Source: Polluticoccus soli
GTDB lineage: Bacteria > Bacteroidota > Bacteroidia > Chitinophagales > Chitinophagaceae
NCBI RefSeq assembly: GCF_029269745.1
Contig: NZ_JARJHT010000001.1
Location: forward strand, 620,001-684,000
DNA: 64,000 bases
Direction: 5' to 3'
The position numbers were made by a program, and so were the translations under genes. Below are positions 17,258 to 25,934 of the stretch, in pieces; position 1 is the stretch's first letter, and each line of letters starts with the position of its first letter. Below the pieces are notes generated by a model. The model worked only from the letters and a program-made list of their open reading frames with translations, searched no databases and was not told the origin of the DNA.

Positions 17258-18271
17258 ATGAAGAGTTTATTTTTCAAATGCTGCCTGCTGGCTGTATTTG
17301 CTCATATATTAGCTGCCTGCAGCGAAAAGAAAAGTGCAAACGGTACGGATCACGCAATTTTTCAGCAGCCGGGTCTTAAAGGAATTACACAACAGATCAA
17401 AAATGATCCCGAAAACGCTTCTCTGTATTTCGAGCGCGGCAGCATACTCGACAACATGCAGGAAGACACCCTCGCACTTGAGGATTATCAAAAAGCTATT
17501 TCACTAGACTCATCAAAGGCCGAATACTTTAGTGCAATTGGCGATATGCTGTTTGAGCACAAAGACATTAGCGGTTCACTGAAGTGGATAGAAAAGGCTT
17601 TGAAGATAGACCCAAAAGATCCCGCCTCGCACTTGAAAATGGCCAAGCTTTTCATCTATACAAAAGACTATAAGTCGGCCTTTAGCGAGATCAATACCGT
17701 ACTCAAGCAGGATGTATACAACTCCGAGGGATACTTCCTGAAAGGAATGGCCTATAAAGACATGAAAGACACAGCCAATGCACGGTCAAGCTTTGAAACT
17801 GCTGTCCAGGTAGCGCCGGACTATAAAGATGCCATAGTCCAACTAGGCTTGCTATATAGCGCAAAAAAAGATTCGATAGCTCTCAGATATTTTGATAATG
17901 CATATAGGGTGGATACCACGGACCTCTTTCCAATCTATGCGCGCGGTGTTTTTTACCAAGACAGCAAGCAATATGAGAAGGCCAAAAACGAATACAAGAG
18001 AGTGATTTTCCGGGACAATCAATATGCAGACGCCTACTACAATATGGGTTATGTGCTTATGCAGCAAGATTCTGTAGATAAAGCATGGAGGCAATATGAC
18101 CTGCTGACGAAAATAGACCCAACAGATCCTGAAGCTTATTACAACAGGGGTCTATGTTCTGAAATGATGGGTAAAAAGCAGGAAGCAATATCAGATTACA
18201 GGCAGGCGCTTACCTTTTATAAAGACTACCCGGAAGCCCAGGCCGGCCTGAAGAGATTGCAGGGTAATTGA
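17258..18271 (+). CDS. TPR-repeat lipoprotein
   Basis: 337 aa with lipobox LAAC near residues 18-21, so a membrane-anchored periplasmic protein. From residue ~50 to the end it consists of tetratricopeptide repeats, about eight, including ASLYFERGSILDNMQ, AEYFSAIGDMLFEH, AYYNMGYVLMQQ and AYYNRGLCSEMMGK. TPR lipoproteins scaffold envelope complexes; the partner is not evident. The hypothetical exported protein at 18307 follows 35 nt later and may be co-transcribed. Confidence 0.85.
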   Translation: MKSLFFKCCLLAVFAHILAACSEKKSANGTDHAIFQQPGLKGITQQIKNDPENASLYFERGSILDNMQEDTLALEDYQKAISLDSSKAEYFSAIGDMLFEHKDISGSLKWIEKALKIDPKDPASHLKMAKLFIYTKDYKSAFSEINTVLKQDVYNSEGYFLKGMAYKDMKDTANARSSFETAVQVAPDYKDAIVQLGLLYSAKKDSIALRYFDNAYRVDTTDLFPIYARGVFYQDSKQYEKAKNEYKRVIFRDNQYADAYYNMGYVLMQQDSVDKAWRQYDLLTKIDPTDPEAYYNRGLCSEMMGKKQEAISDYRQALTFYKDYPEAQAGLKRLQGN

Positions 18272-18306
18272 TAAAAACACTAACTTGAGTGTTTAACGAT
18301 TTGTAG

Positions 18307-19131
18307 TTGCCCGGCAGACCTCTTTACATAGCGACCATTTTGACACTCATCAGCATTGTGCATCAAAACAATGCATGGGCACAGGTCAAACGAATAACAA
18401 AAGATAGCGTACTACAACCTGTTCCGCAAAATGCCAGTAAGGATTCCATCGTATACCTGGATCCCAAAACCGGTAAGCCCAAGATAATAGCCGGCAAACA
18501 ACCCGAAAAAAACCCAGCTAAGCGAAAACCGGATACCATTATTTATATAGACAATGGTAAACCTCGCCAAGCACCGACCACCAGCTCAGCCAAACCAGGC
18601 AAGCCGGTCGATACAGTAATTGTCTTGAAAAAAGGCAGGCAAAAAACCATATTACAGGAAGTTTCTAAGAAAAGGGACTCTGTCAGGATACAGCGTGTAC
18701 CTGAGTCGTGTAGTTGCATGACGTTTACCATCAAAGCGCCTGACACACTCCATATGGATGACTATGTGAACTACAGCTTTGTTTTAAAAAACAATTGCAA
18801 AGATCTGCTTTGGGTAAACTCAGCATCCTTCTCTTTTTTTGTCTTCAATCCCGATGGAACTCCGGTAAGAGTATTACGGAAACTCCAATTCGTGAAACAG
18901 TACCGTTACCCTGACTTTGTCCAGGTAAGTCCTGGTGAGGAATATACATTTGAGTTTGCTGATGACCCGTTCTTTCAATACGAGCTGCGACCGTACTGGA
19001 AATACAAATTCATGTTTGGCTATCTGAACAGCAGCCGTAAGTATAAAGGAGCGCCCAACAAAACCTATCTCTGCCGGGAATTTAAAGACAAGACAATAGC
19101 TATTGCCGACAAGGTAAGACCTCGCAAATAA
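18307..19131 (+). CDS. Exported protein with repeated Lys/Pro-rich N-terminal segment
   Basis: 274 aa from a TTG start; no nearby ATG preserves the signal peptide (residues 1-25, ending AWAQ). Residues ~46-125 hold three imperfect repeats of the form DSIVYLDPKTGKP / DTIIYIDNGKPRQ / DTVIVLKKGRQ, rich in Lys and Pro. The C-terminal half (from CSCMTFTIKAPDTL) looks like a beta-sandwich with extension to a conserved-looking basic end. No known domain. An AACACT/AGTGTT hairpin lies just upstream (18276-18296), between it and the TPR gene. Confidence 0.65.
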   Translation: MPGRPLYIATILTLISIVHQNNAWAQVKRITKDSVLQPVPQNASKDSIVYLDPKTGKPKIIAGKQPEKNPAKRKPDTIIYIDNGKPRQAPTTSSAKPGKPVDTVIVLKKGRQKTILQEVSKKRDSVRIQRVPESCSCMTFTIKAPDTLHMDDYVNYSFVLKNNCKDLLWVNSASFSFFVFNPDGTPVRVLRKLQFVKQYRYPDFVQVSPGEEYTFEFADDPFFQYELRPYWKYKFMFGYLNSSRKYKGAPNKTYLCREFKDKTIAIADKVRPRK

Positions 19132-19151
19132 AACAGGCGGCATATTTGTTT

Positions 19152-19159
19152 TACCTTTG
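19152..19159 (+). promoter_or_regulatory. Exact TAnnTTTG promoter box of rpe
   Basis: TACCTTTG ends 21 nt before the rpe ATG at 19181. The TTG inside the box (19157) should not be taken as the start. Confidence 0.6.
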
Positions 19160-19180
19160 AGCGCAACTAAAACGATCAAA

Positions 19181-19834
19181 ATGCCGATAATAGCTCCATC
19201 AATCCTTTCTGCAGATTTCCTAAACCTTGGCAGAGATATAGAAATGGTCAATAAGAGTGAAGCAGACTGGTTTCACCTCGATGTGATGGACGGACGTTTT
19301 GTACCAAACATCAGCTATGGCATGTCGATCATTGCCCAAATGAAAAAACTGGCCACTAAGACCTTTGACGTTCACTTGATGATAGTCGAGCCAGAAAAAT
19401 ACTTTGAGGAATTTAAAAAAGCCGGTGCCGACATACTCACTATACATTACGAAGCATCTACACATTTGCACAGAAGCCTCCAGGCGATAAAATCGCTTGG
19501 CATGAAAGCCGGCGTTTCGCTTAATCCTCATACACCGGTACACCTTTTAGAAAATATCATTACAGACATCGACCTCGTGCTCATCATGAGTGTTAACCCC
19601 GGCTTCGGTGGTCAGAAATTCATTCCTCAATCGCTCGATAAGGTCCGTGCTCTAAGGCAGATGATCACAGCTGCCGGAGCAAATACGATCATAGAAATTG
19701 ACGGTGGCGTTACGCTTGAAAATGCGCCTGAAATTGTTGCCGCAGGCACCGACGCCTTGGTAGCGGGAAACACTGTATTTACTGCTCCAGACCCGCTCGA
19801 GATGATAAAAAAACTGAAACGGGTGGGAAAATAA
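19181..19834 (+). CDS. rpe: Ribulose-phosphate 3-epimerase
   Basis: 217-aa TIM-barrel enzyme of the pentose phosphate pathway, interconverting ribulose-5-P and xylulose-5-P. Diagnostic motifs are APSILSADF at the N-terminus, HLDVMDGRFVPN with the metal-binding His and Asp, VHLMI, MSVNPGFGGQKF in the phosphate/metal region, and EIDGGV. Length is normal. Confidence 0.96.
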   Translation: MPIIAPSILSADFLNLGRDIEMVNKSEADWFHLDVMDGRFVPNISYGMSIIAQMKKLATKTFDVHLMIVEPEKYFEEFKKAGADILTIHYEASTHLHRSLQAIKSLGMKAGVSLNPHTPVHLLENIITDIDLVLIMSVNPGFGGQKFIPQSLDKVRALRQMITAAGANTIIEIDGGVTLENAPEIVAAGTDALVAGNTVFTAPDPLEMIKKLKRVGK

Positions 19835-19862
19835 ACGTAACTTATTCCCGTTTATTTTGAAT

Positions 19863-22322
19863 ATGCTTCGTCAGACCCTCGTATTCTTTTTGGTAGTTCT
19901 TTCATCTTTGGCAGCCAGTGCCCAAAACGGATACTTGGTAGGCACAGTTAAAGACGAAAAAGGACGGCCGATGGAAATAGTCACCATCGCCGTAAAAGGC
20001 TCCGCAATTGGCACTGTATCTAATGTACAGGGAGAATACTCCCTTAGCGTTCCTACCGTAAATATTACTGTGGTTTACTCGCTGGTGGGCTATAAAAAAC
20101 AAGAAGAAACATTACAGCTGAAAGAGGGAGAAGTAAAAAGACTGGACATCGTCCTTAAAAAAGAAGCTACGACCCTTGAAGGGGTTACGGTCACTGACAC
20201 AAAGGATCCTGGTGTTATCAAACTGGATGTTAAAAAAACCGCTCTGCTTCCCGGCGATCCGTTCAGCGGTATCGAATCGTTGATAAAAACTTTTGTTGGA
20301 ACAAACAATGAGCTCACTTCGCAATACAATGTTCGCGGTGGCAACTACGACGAGAACCTTGTATATGTAAACGACTTTGAGATCTACCGTCCTTTCCTTA
20401 CCCGCTCTGGCCAACAGGAGGGCATGAGTTTCATCAATGCAGACCTTGTATCTGGAGTAAATTTTTCCGTTGGCGGATTCCAGGCCAAATACGGCGACAA
20501 AATGTCGAGCGTATTGGACGTAGACTATAAACGACCAAAAAAATTTGGCGGACGCATCCTGGCCAGTATGTTAGGCGTTAGCGCCTCTTTGGAGGGAATA
20601 TCAAAAAACGAAAAACTTACTTACCTCATTGGCGTTCGCCAGAAAAGCAATCAATACCTGCTAAAATCGCAACCCACGAAAGGTGTATACAATCCTTCAT
20701 TTACAGACCTGCAGGCATTGATCAACTACAAATTCAGCCCCAAATGGGAGTCTGAGATACTAGCCAACTATGCGCGAAATAGGTTCCAGTTTTTTCCTGA
20801 AGAAGCGACTAGCAGTTTTGGCCTTATCAACCGGGCACTCCAGTTGCGTGTGATCTATGAAGGAGGCGAAATAGACCAATTCGATTCTCGTTTTGGTGGA
20901 TGGTCTACCACATACCATGCGTCAGAAAAACTCAAATTGAAGTTACTGGCATCCGGCTTTCAGACAAACGAGCGGGAGACTTATGATATTTTTGGCGAAT
21001 ACCTGCTTGGCGAATTAGAAACAGACCTGGGCAAAGAAGATTTTGGCCAGGTAAAGTATGCAATAGGCACAGGTGTGATCCATACCTATGCCCGCAACTA
21101 CCTAAAAGTAAATGTCGGTAACCTTGCCCACCGTGGCAGTTATGCCGGCAACCTTCACTTTGTTCAATGGGGCCTGGACGCGAACATCACTGACATTACC
21201 GACAAGCTCCATGAATGGGAGCGCCGCGATTCGGCGCGTTTCACACAGCCGTACATGGAAGATAAGCTGGAGCTGACACGTGTGTACAATTCTGCGTCCA
21301 CATTCAACTATATGCGTTACGCGGGATTTATTCAGGATAATTTCCGTTTTAATGACTCGCTTGGACTAACGGTTTCCCTGGGCGTGCGCTTCAACTACAG
21401 CACACTGAACAACGAGTTTTTGATAAGCCCGAGAGCGCAGGTATCTTATAAACCGAAATGGGAAAAAGACATAATCTTTAAACTAGCCGGAGGTTTATAT
21501 CAGCAGCCACCATTCTATCGCGAAATGCGCGACCTGGATGGCAACGTCAACAAAAATCTTAAAGCCCAGAAGTCATTCCACACAGTATTGGGCACGGAAT
21601 ACAATTTCAAAACAGCCAACAGGCCATTTAAATTCACCACTGAGATTTATTACAAAGGCCTGTGGGATATTGTACCCTACGAATACGACAACGTTCGCAT
21701 CCGCTATTTCGGACAGAACAATGCAGTGGGATATGCTTACGGCGGCGAGTTGAGGCTATATGGCGATATTGTGAAGGATGCCACATCATGGGTTAGCGTG
21801 GGAGTATTGAAAACAGCAGAGGACGTAACCAATGACTATATCGTTAAAACAACGACTACAGAAAGCGAACCACCAGCACCATCGATCACAACAATTGACA
21901 CGATCAAACCTGGATATATCCCCCGCCCTACCGATCAGCGATTTATGGTCGGAATGTATTTTGAAGACTATTTCCCTAAATGGAAGAACTATAAAATGCA
22001 CTTGAACCTTATGTATGCCACAGGCTTGCCATTTGGCCCTCCCGATAAGGCAAGATATGGCGATACATTACGGTTGCCGGATTACAAGCGTGTAGACATC
22101 GGATTTTCGGCCCTCCTGCTAAATGGCGCTAAACATCCCAATAAAAAGGCTTTAAGATCGTTCGAAAACATCTGGTTAAGTGCGGAAGTTTTCAACCTAT
22201 TGGGTATTCAGAACACATTATCGTATTCCTGGATACAGGATATGACAACCAATCAAACATACGCAGTACCTAACAGGCTTACTTCACGTTTAATAAACGT
22301 GAAGCTGGTCGTCGATTTCTAA
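19863..22322 (+). CDS. TonB-dependent receptor with carboxypeptidase-like regulatory domain
   Basis: 819 aa from the ATG at 19863. Signal peptide (ends SAQ near residue 21), CarboxypepD_reg-like domain at about 23-105 (GTVKDEKGRPMEIVTIAVKG), plug domain at about 110-225 (NVRGGNYDENLVYVNDFEIYRP), then a 22-stranded barrel ending in a terminal strand NVKLVVDF. It probably imports a large or complexed nutrient, but no binding lipoprotein is adjacent and it appears monocistronic. A TATTTTG box ends 3 nt before the ATG, and the TTG inside that box would be a false start. Confidence 0.9.
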   Translation: MLRQTLVFFLVVLSSLAASAQNGYLVGTVKDEKGRPMEIVTIAVKGSAIGTVSNVQGEYSLSVPTVNITVVYSLVGYKKQEETLQLKEGEVKRLDIVLKKEATTLEGVTVTDTKDPGVIKLDVKKTALLPGDPFSGIESLIKTFVGTNNELTSQYNVRGGNYDENLVYVNDFEIYRPFLTRSGQQEGMSFINADLVSGVNFSVGGFQAKYGDKMSSVLDVDYKRPKKFGGRILASMLGVSASLEGISKNEKLTYLIGVRQKSNQYLLKSQPTKGVYNPSFTDLQALINYKFSPKWESEILANYARNRFQFFPEEATSSFGLINRALQLRVIYEGGEIDQFDSRFGGWSTTYHASEKLKLKLLASGFQTNERETYDIFGEYLLGELETDLGKEDFGQVKYAIGTGVIHTYARNYLKVNVGNLAHRGSYAGNLHFVQWGLDANITDITDKLHEWERRDSARFTQPYMEDKLELTRVYNSASTFNYMRYAGFIQDNFRFNDSLGLTVSLGVRFNYSTLNNEFLISPRAQVSYKPKWEKDIIFKLAGGLYQQPPFYREMRDLDGNVNKNLKAQKSFHTVLGTEYNFKTANRPFKFTTEIYYKGLWDIVPYEYDNVRIRYFGQNNAVGYAYGGELRLYGDIVKDATSWVSVGVLKTAEDVTNDYIVKTTTTESEPPAPSITTIDTIKPGYIPRPTDQRFMVGMYFEDYFPKWKNYKMHLNLMYATGLPFGPPDKARYGDTLRLPDYKRVDIGFSALLLNGAKHPNKKALRSFENIWLSAEVFNLLGIQNTLSYSWIQDMTTNQTYAVPNRLTSRLINVKLVVDF

Positions 22323-22347
22323 GAATGTCTTTCCCGACTTTCCAAAA

Positions 22348-22377
22348 AATACCGTGAAAACACGGTATTCGCCTTTT
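22348..22377 (+). terminator. Terminator of the TonB receptor gene
   Basis: Stem AATACCGTG / CACGGTATT with loop AAAA, followed by CGCCTTTTT. Confidence 0.8.
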
Positions 22378-22492
22378 TGTATTCACCCTAGCTTTGCTTT
22401 TGTAAAACGCAATTTCAGAGGTTTTATAAACCCAAACACCTCATAAACCACACACCAACTAGTAAAGTTTTGACTTTATCTCCCTTAAAGAA

Positions 22493-22519
22493 AAGGGGCT
22501 GCTTATTCAAGCAGCCCCT
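22493..22519 (-). terminator. Terminator of the secreted protease gene
   Basis: Stem GGGGCTGCTT / AAGCAGCCCC with a short ATTC loop; on the minus strand it is followed by TTTTCTTT. Confidence 0.85.
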
Positions 22520-22540
22520 AAATTTTGTTACCTGTACTTA

Positions 22541-25471
22541 TTACTTGTGCGTTACAACAAGCTTGTTGCTTTGAATGGTCTTATTATCGCCCTGTATCAA
22601 TACCATGTACTGGCCTGCTGCCAGGTGGCTTGTTTCAATCACATAGCTCGTTTTCGCACCGTCCATTTGTAATGCACTTACTTGTTTACCCAACAGGTCA
22701 TACACAGCAATTGTACCCTTCGTTGCTTCGGTCAGGCTGATAGTCACATTTTCATCTGCCGGATTAGGATAGATGCTCGCTTTCAGCTGTGCTACATCAG
22801 CTACTGATGTAGGAACGCCATCATAAATGAAGAAATCATCTATAGCAGCTTCAACTACACTTGGAGAAGCTGTAGGATCATTGGCCACAAATCGCATTTG
22901 AATGGTGCGTTGACCAGGGAAGAACTGGTCGACAGCAAATACTCGCCTGCGCCAGCTATGGTCTGCTTGCAAAGTCCTTTCAACCTGTTGCGAATTACCA
23001 CCAGGATAACTAATATAAGTCAGCCACTCATCATTCCTGCGGTTTGACTCCTGGCCGCTATACCTGTCGTTTGAGAACCAACGATAGTATTCGATAATAG
23101 GATTAACGAATGTAGTAAGATCGAAAACAGGAGTATATACTGTTGTTCGGCCTCCATCAACATCATTCGATGTAATGTTGGAAGTAGAGCCATTGCCCGT
23201 AACCAGGCATTTACCACTTCCGGTAGTGTGATCCTTATCAGTTTGTGTGATGAAAGAACCAAATGCGCCGTTGCTAGGGCTGGAAAAAGTACCCACTGGT
23301 TTTGCGTGTACCCATTTACCTGTGGCGGTCGCATTATCTCCGGGAACATCTCCTATCTGCCAGTCATCCATGGTTTCATCTTCAAAGGTGATCTGTATGC
23401 GGTTAGAAACGCCAACGGCAAACTGGTAAGGAATATTAGAATTATTAGATGGAGGAAGAGGACTAAAGCCCGTTGGGTAATTTACGGTAGACGCTGTAAG
23501 CGCATCGGAAATGCTGAAATAGTAGTCTACCAATGCACCTTGTGGTTGGCCTGGTATCTGGGCTGTAAAACTAAATCCTCCATTATTGGTCATCACTACT
23601 GAATCCCATGTACCAACCGCACGATTGCGGAAATAAAGTTTGAGCGCGGTGAAGAAATCGCTGTTAGTAATGGTCAACGACGCATTAACTGTAATAGGCG
23701 TATTCTGCGGTTGGTGTGCCAGCTCCTGGTGATTCAATTGAGCATCGGCATACAGGTAAATACCGTGTTTTGCAAAAGCGCTAACTATCTCCTGCAAATG
23801 TGGTGTACCGTTGCTCAATGTCGCATCATTGTCATCGCTCAAGATCGCAGATATTAATATCTTATGGTAGATGGCACCTTCCATACCGGTGGGGCCATCA
23901 GCTACATCATGGAAAGCTTCGGTAAATATCTCAGTCATGGTTTCGTAGCTACCTGTGTTTCGAGCCACATCCCACCATGCGCCTGCAATGATCTCACCAT
24001 CGGCATGTACTTCACCCACTATATTCGTCGGATACACTTTAGGATTTACATCATAGCGACGAATGAAGCTAGCGGATGAGCCCATTGCACCTCGGCCAAG
24101 TATTGAGTCCTTTGCGATCGTCATTGCCCAAACATCAGCATAGCCTTCATTCAAGGCGCCGTTGCGCATTGAGTTAGCACCATTATCAGCATAGAAGGTG
24201 CGGTTGATACCGTGTCCGTACTCGTGATAAACGATGTCCCCGATCTCCGCGAAAGATGGACAGCCGCCCAAGCCAGGTGCATAGAAATTTATGCTGTTAC
24301 CACTGTAAAACGCATTGCATGATCCACTTGTTAGTTCTGTGTTTGTGGTGAGAGATACATCCATTCCGGTAAAACCAGGCAAAAGAGCTTTTGCATTTTC
24401 ATGTGCCCTATTCGTATGATAATACGCGCTCACTGCGCGTCCGTTCACCCCAGTATCAGGAAGGGCAAAAACATTACCGGTACCGGTAATGTTTTGTGAA
24501 AATGACGGTGTGGATAACCCTTGCGGTACAACTGTTGACCAAAGGCCTTTTAGTTTGACTGTTGCGCTAACTGAGTTGGCCGGGTTACTTACATAACCGG
24601 TATCATTGGCATTTACAGTTGTGGTTCCCAATACCACTTCAATATTACCAATAGGCTCAAGAGTAGCAGGAGATACGTAAGTGGCTTTGTAAACCGTGCC
24701 TTTTACCTGGACATCTGAAATTGTCTTTACCTCGTTTGTGCGATAAAGTAGTTCACCTGTAATCGCATCGATAAAGCCATTTAGCTCAACCGGTTTGCCC
24801 TCCCCTTCAATACCTTTCGCTGTAAATTCCCAGGCGGGTTGTAATGTGTATCCATTTTGTGCTGGAACGGGGAACCATATCCAGTCGTTTGCCACAACTA
24901 CAGACGAAAGGCTTACCCCTGCAACATCTTCCAATATATTAGATGACGCCGAAACATCATCTTTGGACAATACAGGGCTTGTACTCTTTATTGTCTTACC
25001 GAAAGAAGTATTGTTTACACGCACCAATCTCTCATCTTTTGTAAAGCGGAAGCTCAGCTTGGTAAACATTACTTTGTGTCCATTTATTACTTGCTCATAA
25101 TCGACATAGTGAGCCTTGGGAGCTGCCGCATTACGTACAAGATTCCACTCAGTGTTCGCAACGCCAAGTTGTTTTAGCAGTTTGCTCATCACTGTCTGTG
25201 ATTTCTCCAGCGGAGATTGTCCGCTTATTACCATTGCATCGCCATAGATATCTGAAAATCCACCGGTGATTTTATCAGTAGTCAGTTTCCACCCTGGAAA
25301 ATTCTGCCGCACCTGTTCACGGGTAGCCGCATGTGATTCCCTATTTAAAATGCCAACTTGCTCATGACCGGCGAAAACCGATTTCTGATAAGAAGGACCG
25401 TGCTCCTGGTGCTGCGCAATAGCAGGAGCAAATGCGGCGGCCAAGCCAACCGTAATTAAAAGTTTCTTCAT
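22541..25471 (-). CDS. Secreted thermolysin/fungalysin-like metalloprotease with T9SS sorting domain
   Basis: 976 aa. Signal peptide ending AIAQ near residue 20, a FTP-type propeptide (about 60-260), then a gluzincin catalytic domain with HEYGH near residue 415 and the downstream glutamate in NEGYAD near 437. This is the M4/M36 type, and M36 seems the nearer match. A fibronectin-like segment follows, then a jelly-roll domain from TFEDETMDDW (about 710-885), and a C-terminal type A sorting domain (ASIYPNPADENVT...YMVLIQGD). It should be released or surface-bound after T9SS export and degrade extracellular protein. The start at 25471 is chosen for the signal peptide; an in-frame extension of 43 codons has no support. 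Confidence 0.88.
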   Translation of the reverse strand: MKKLLITVGLAAAFAPAIAQHQEHGPSYQKSVFAGHEQVGILNRESHAATREQVRQNFPGWKLTTDKITGGFSDIYGDAMVISGQSPLEKSQTVMSKLLKQLGVANTEWNLVRNAAAPKAHYVDYEQVINGHKVMFTKLSFRFTKDERLVRVNNTSFGKTIKSTSPVLSKDDVSASSNILEDVAGVSLSSVVVANDWIWFPVPAQNGYTLQPAWEFTAKGIEGEGKPVELNGFIDAITGELLYRTNEVKTISDVQVKGTVYKATYVSPATLEPIGNIEVVLGTTTVNANDTGYVSNPANSVSATVKLKGLWSTVVPQGLSTPSFSQNITGTGNVFALPDTGVNGRAVSAYYHTNRAHENAKALLPGFTGMDVSLTTNTELTSGSCNAFYSGNSINFYAPGLGGCPSFAEIGDIVYHEYGHGINRTFYADNGANSMRNGALNEGYADVWAMTIAKDSILGRGAMGSSASFIRRYDVNPKVYPTNIVGEVHADGEIIAGAWWDVARNTGSYETMTEIFTEAFHDVADGPTGMEGAIYHKILISAILSDDNDATLSNGTPHLQEIVSAFAKHGIYLYADAQLNHQELAHQPQNTPITVNASLTITNSDFFTALKLYFRNRAVGTWDSVVMTNNGGFSFTAQIPGQPQGALVDYYFSISDALTASTVNYPTGFSPLPPSNNSNIPYQFAVGVSNRIQITFEDETMDDWQIGDVPGDNATATGKWVHAKPVGTFSSPSNGAFGSFITQTDKDHTTGSGKCLVTGNGSTSNITSNDVDGGRTTVYTPVFDLTTFVNPIIEYYRWFSNDRYSGQESNRRNDEWLTYISYPGGNSQQVERTLQADHSWRRRVFAVDQFFPGQRTIQMRFVANDPTASPSVVEAAIDDFFIYDGVPTSVADVAQLKASIYPNPADENVTISLTEATKGTIAVYDLLGKQVSALQMDGAKTSYVIETSHLAAGQYMVLIQGDNKTIQSNKLVVTHK

Positions 25472-25683
25472 TTTTTGGGTAACAAAAATTGTGAGTGCCT
25501 CGAAAATAGCCATTTGTACAGACATTAAAAAATCGTTAACTCTTGTATCTACAGAAAAGAACATTTGCATGACAAACCGGGAAACAATGACTTTGAACAT
25601 TGCATACTTTCAATGCAAATGCAAGTATTTATTGTATGCACTAGGCAATTTCAGATTAGTCTAGAAAAAATTTAAAAAAAGAT

Positions 25684-25713
25684 TTTGCAGTGAAAAGTAT
25701 CTGCGTATCTTTG
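25684..25713 (+). promoter_or_regulatory. Canonical Bacteroidota promoter of tRNA-Lys
   Basis: TTTG (25684-25687), 18-nt spacer, then TATCTTTG (25706-25713). This matches both halves of the TTTG / TAnnTTTG consensus and lies 27 nt before the tRNA. It is the best promoter in the window and a useful reference for the others. Confidence 0.75.
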
Positions 25714-25740
25714 CGCTCCATTCCGGTAAGGAATACGGTT

Positions 25741-25813
25741 GATTCCGTAGCTCAGTTGGTAGAGCAATACACTTTTAATGTATGGGTCTTGGGTTCGAGT
25801 CCCAACGGGATCA
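25741..25813 (+). tRNA. tRNA-Lys (anticodon UUU)
   Basis: The full cloverleaf can be drawn: acceptor GATTCCG/CGGGATC (one G-U pair), D stem GCTC/GAGC, anticodon stem ATACA/TGTAT with loop CTTTTAA (anticodon TTT at 25774... read as positions 34-36), variable loop GGGTC, and T arm TTGGG-TTCGAGT-CCCAA. The discriminator is A at 25813. CCA is not encoded. Confidence 0.96.
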
Positions 25814-25816
25814 CAG

Positions 25817-25845
25817 AAAAGGGTTACTGAAAAGTAACCCTTTTT
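25817..25845 (+). terminator. Terminator of tRNA-Lys
   Basis: Perfect 12-bp stem AAAAGGGTTACT / AGTAACCCTTTT with loop GAAA, 4 nt after the tRNA. Confidence 0.9.
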
Positions 25846-25889
25846 CATTTTACAGGATCTCGAAAAAACTCAACAAACTACAAATAAAA

Positions 25890-25915
25890 AAAGCGCCCGA
25901 CAGTGGAGGCGCTTT
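25890..25915 (-). terminator. Terminator of the 1215-aa surface protein gene
   Basis: Stem AAAGCGCC / GGCGCTTT with a 10-nt loop; a run of seven T follows on the minus strand. Confidence 0.75.
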
Positions 25916-25934
25916 CTAGTATTTGTGAATATTA

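Noticed and set aside
25472-25600. 43-codon N-terminal extension of the secreted protease
   Set aside because: The signal peptide starts at 25471; the extension has no signal features.
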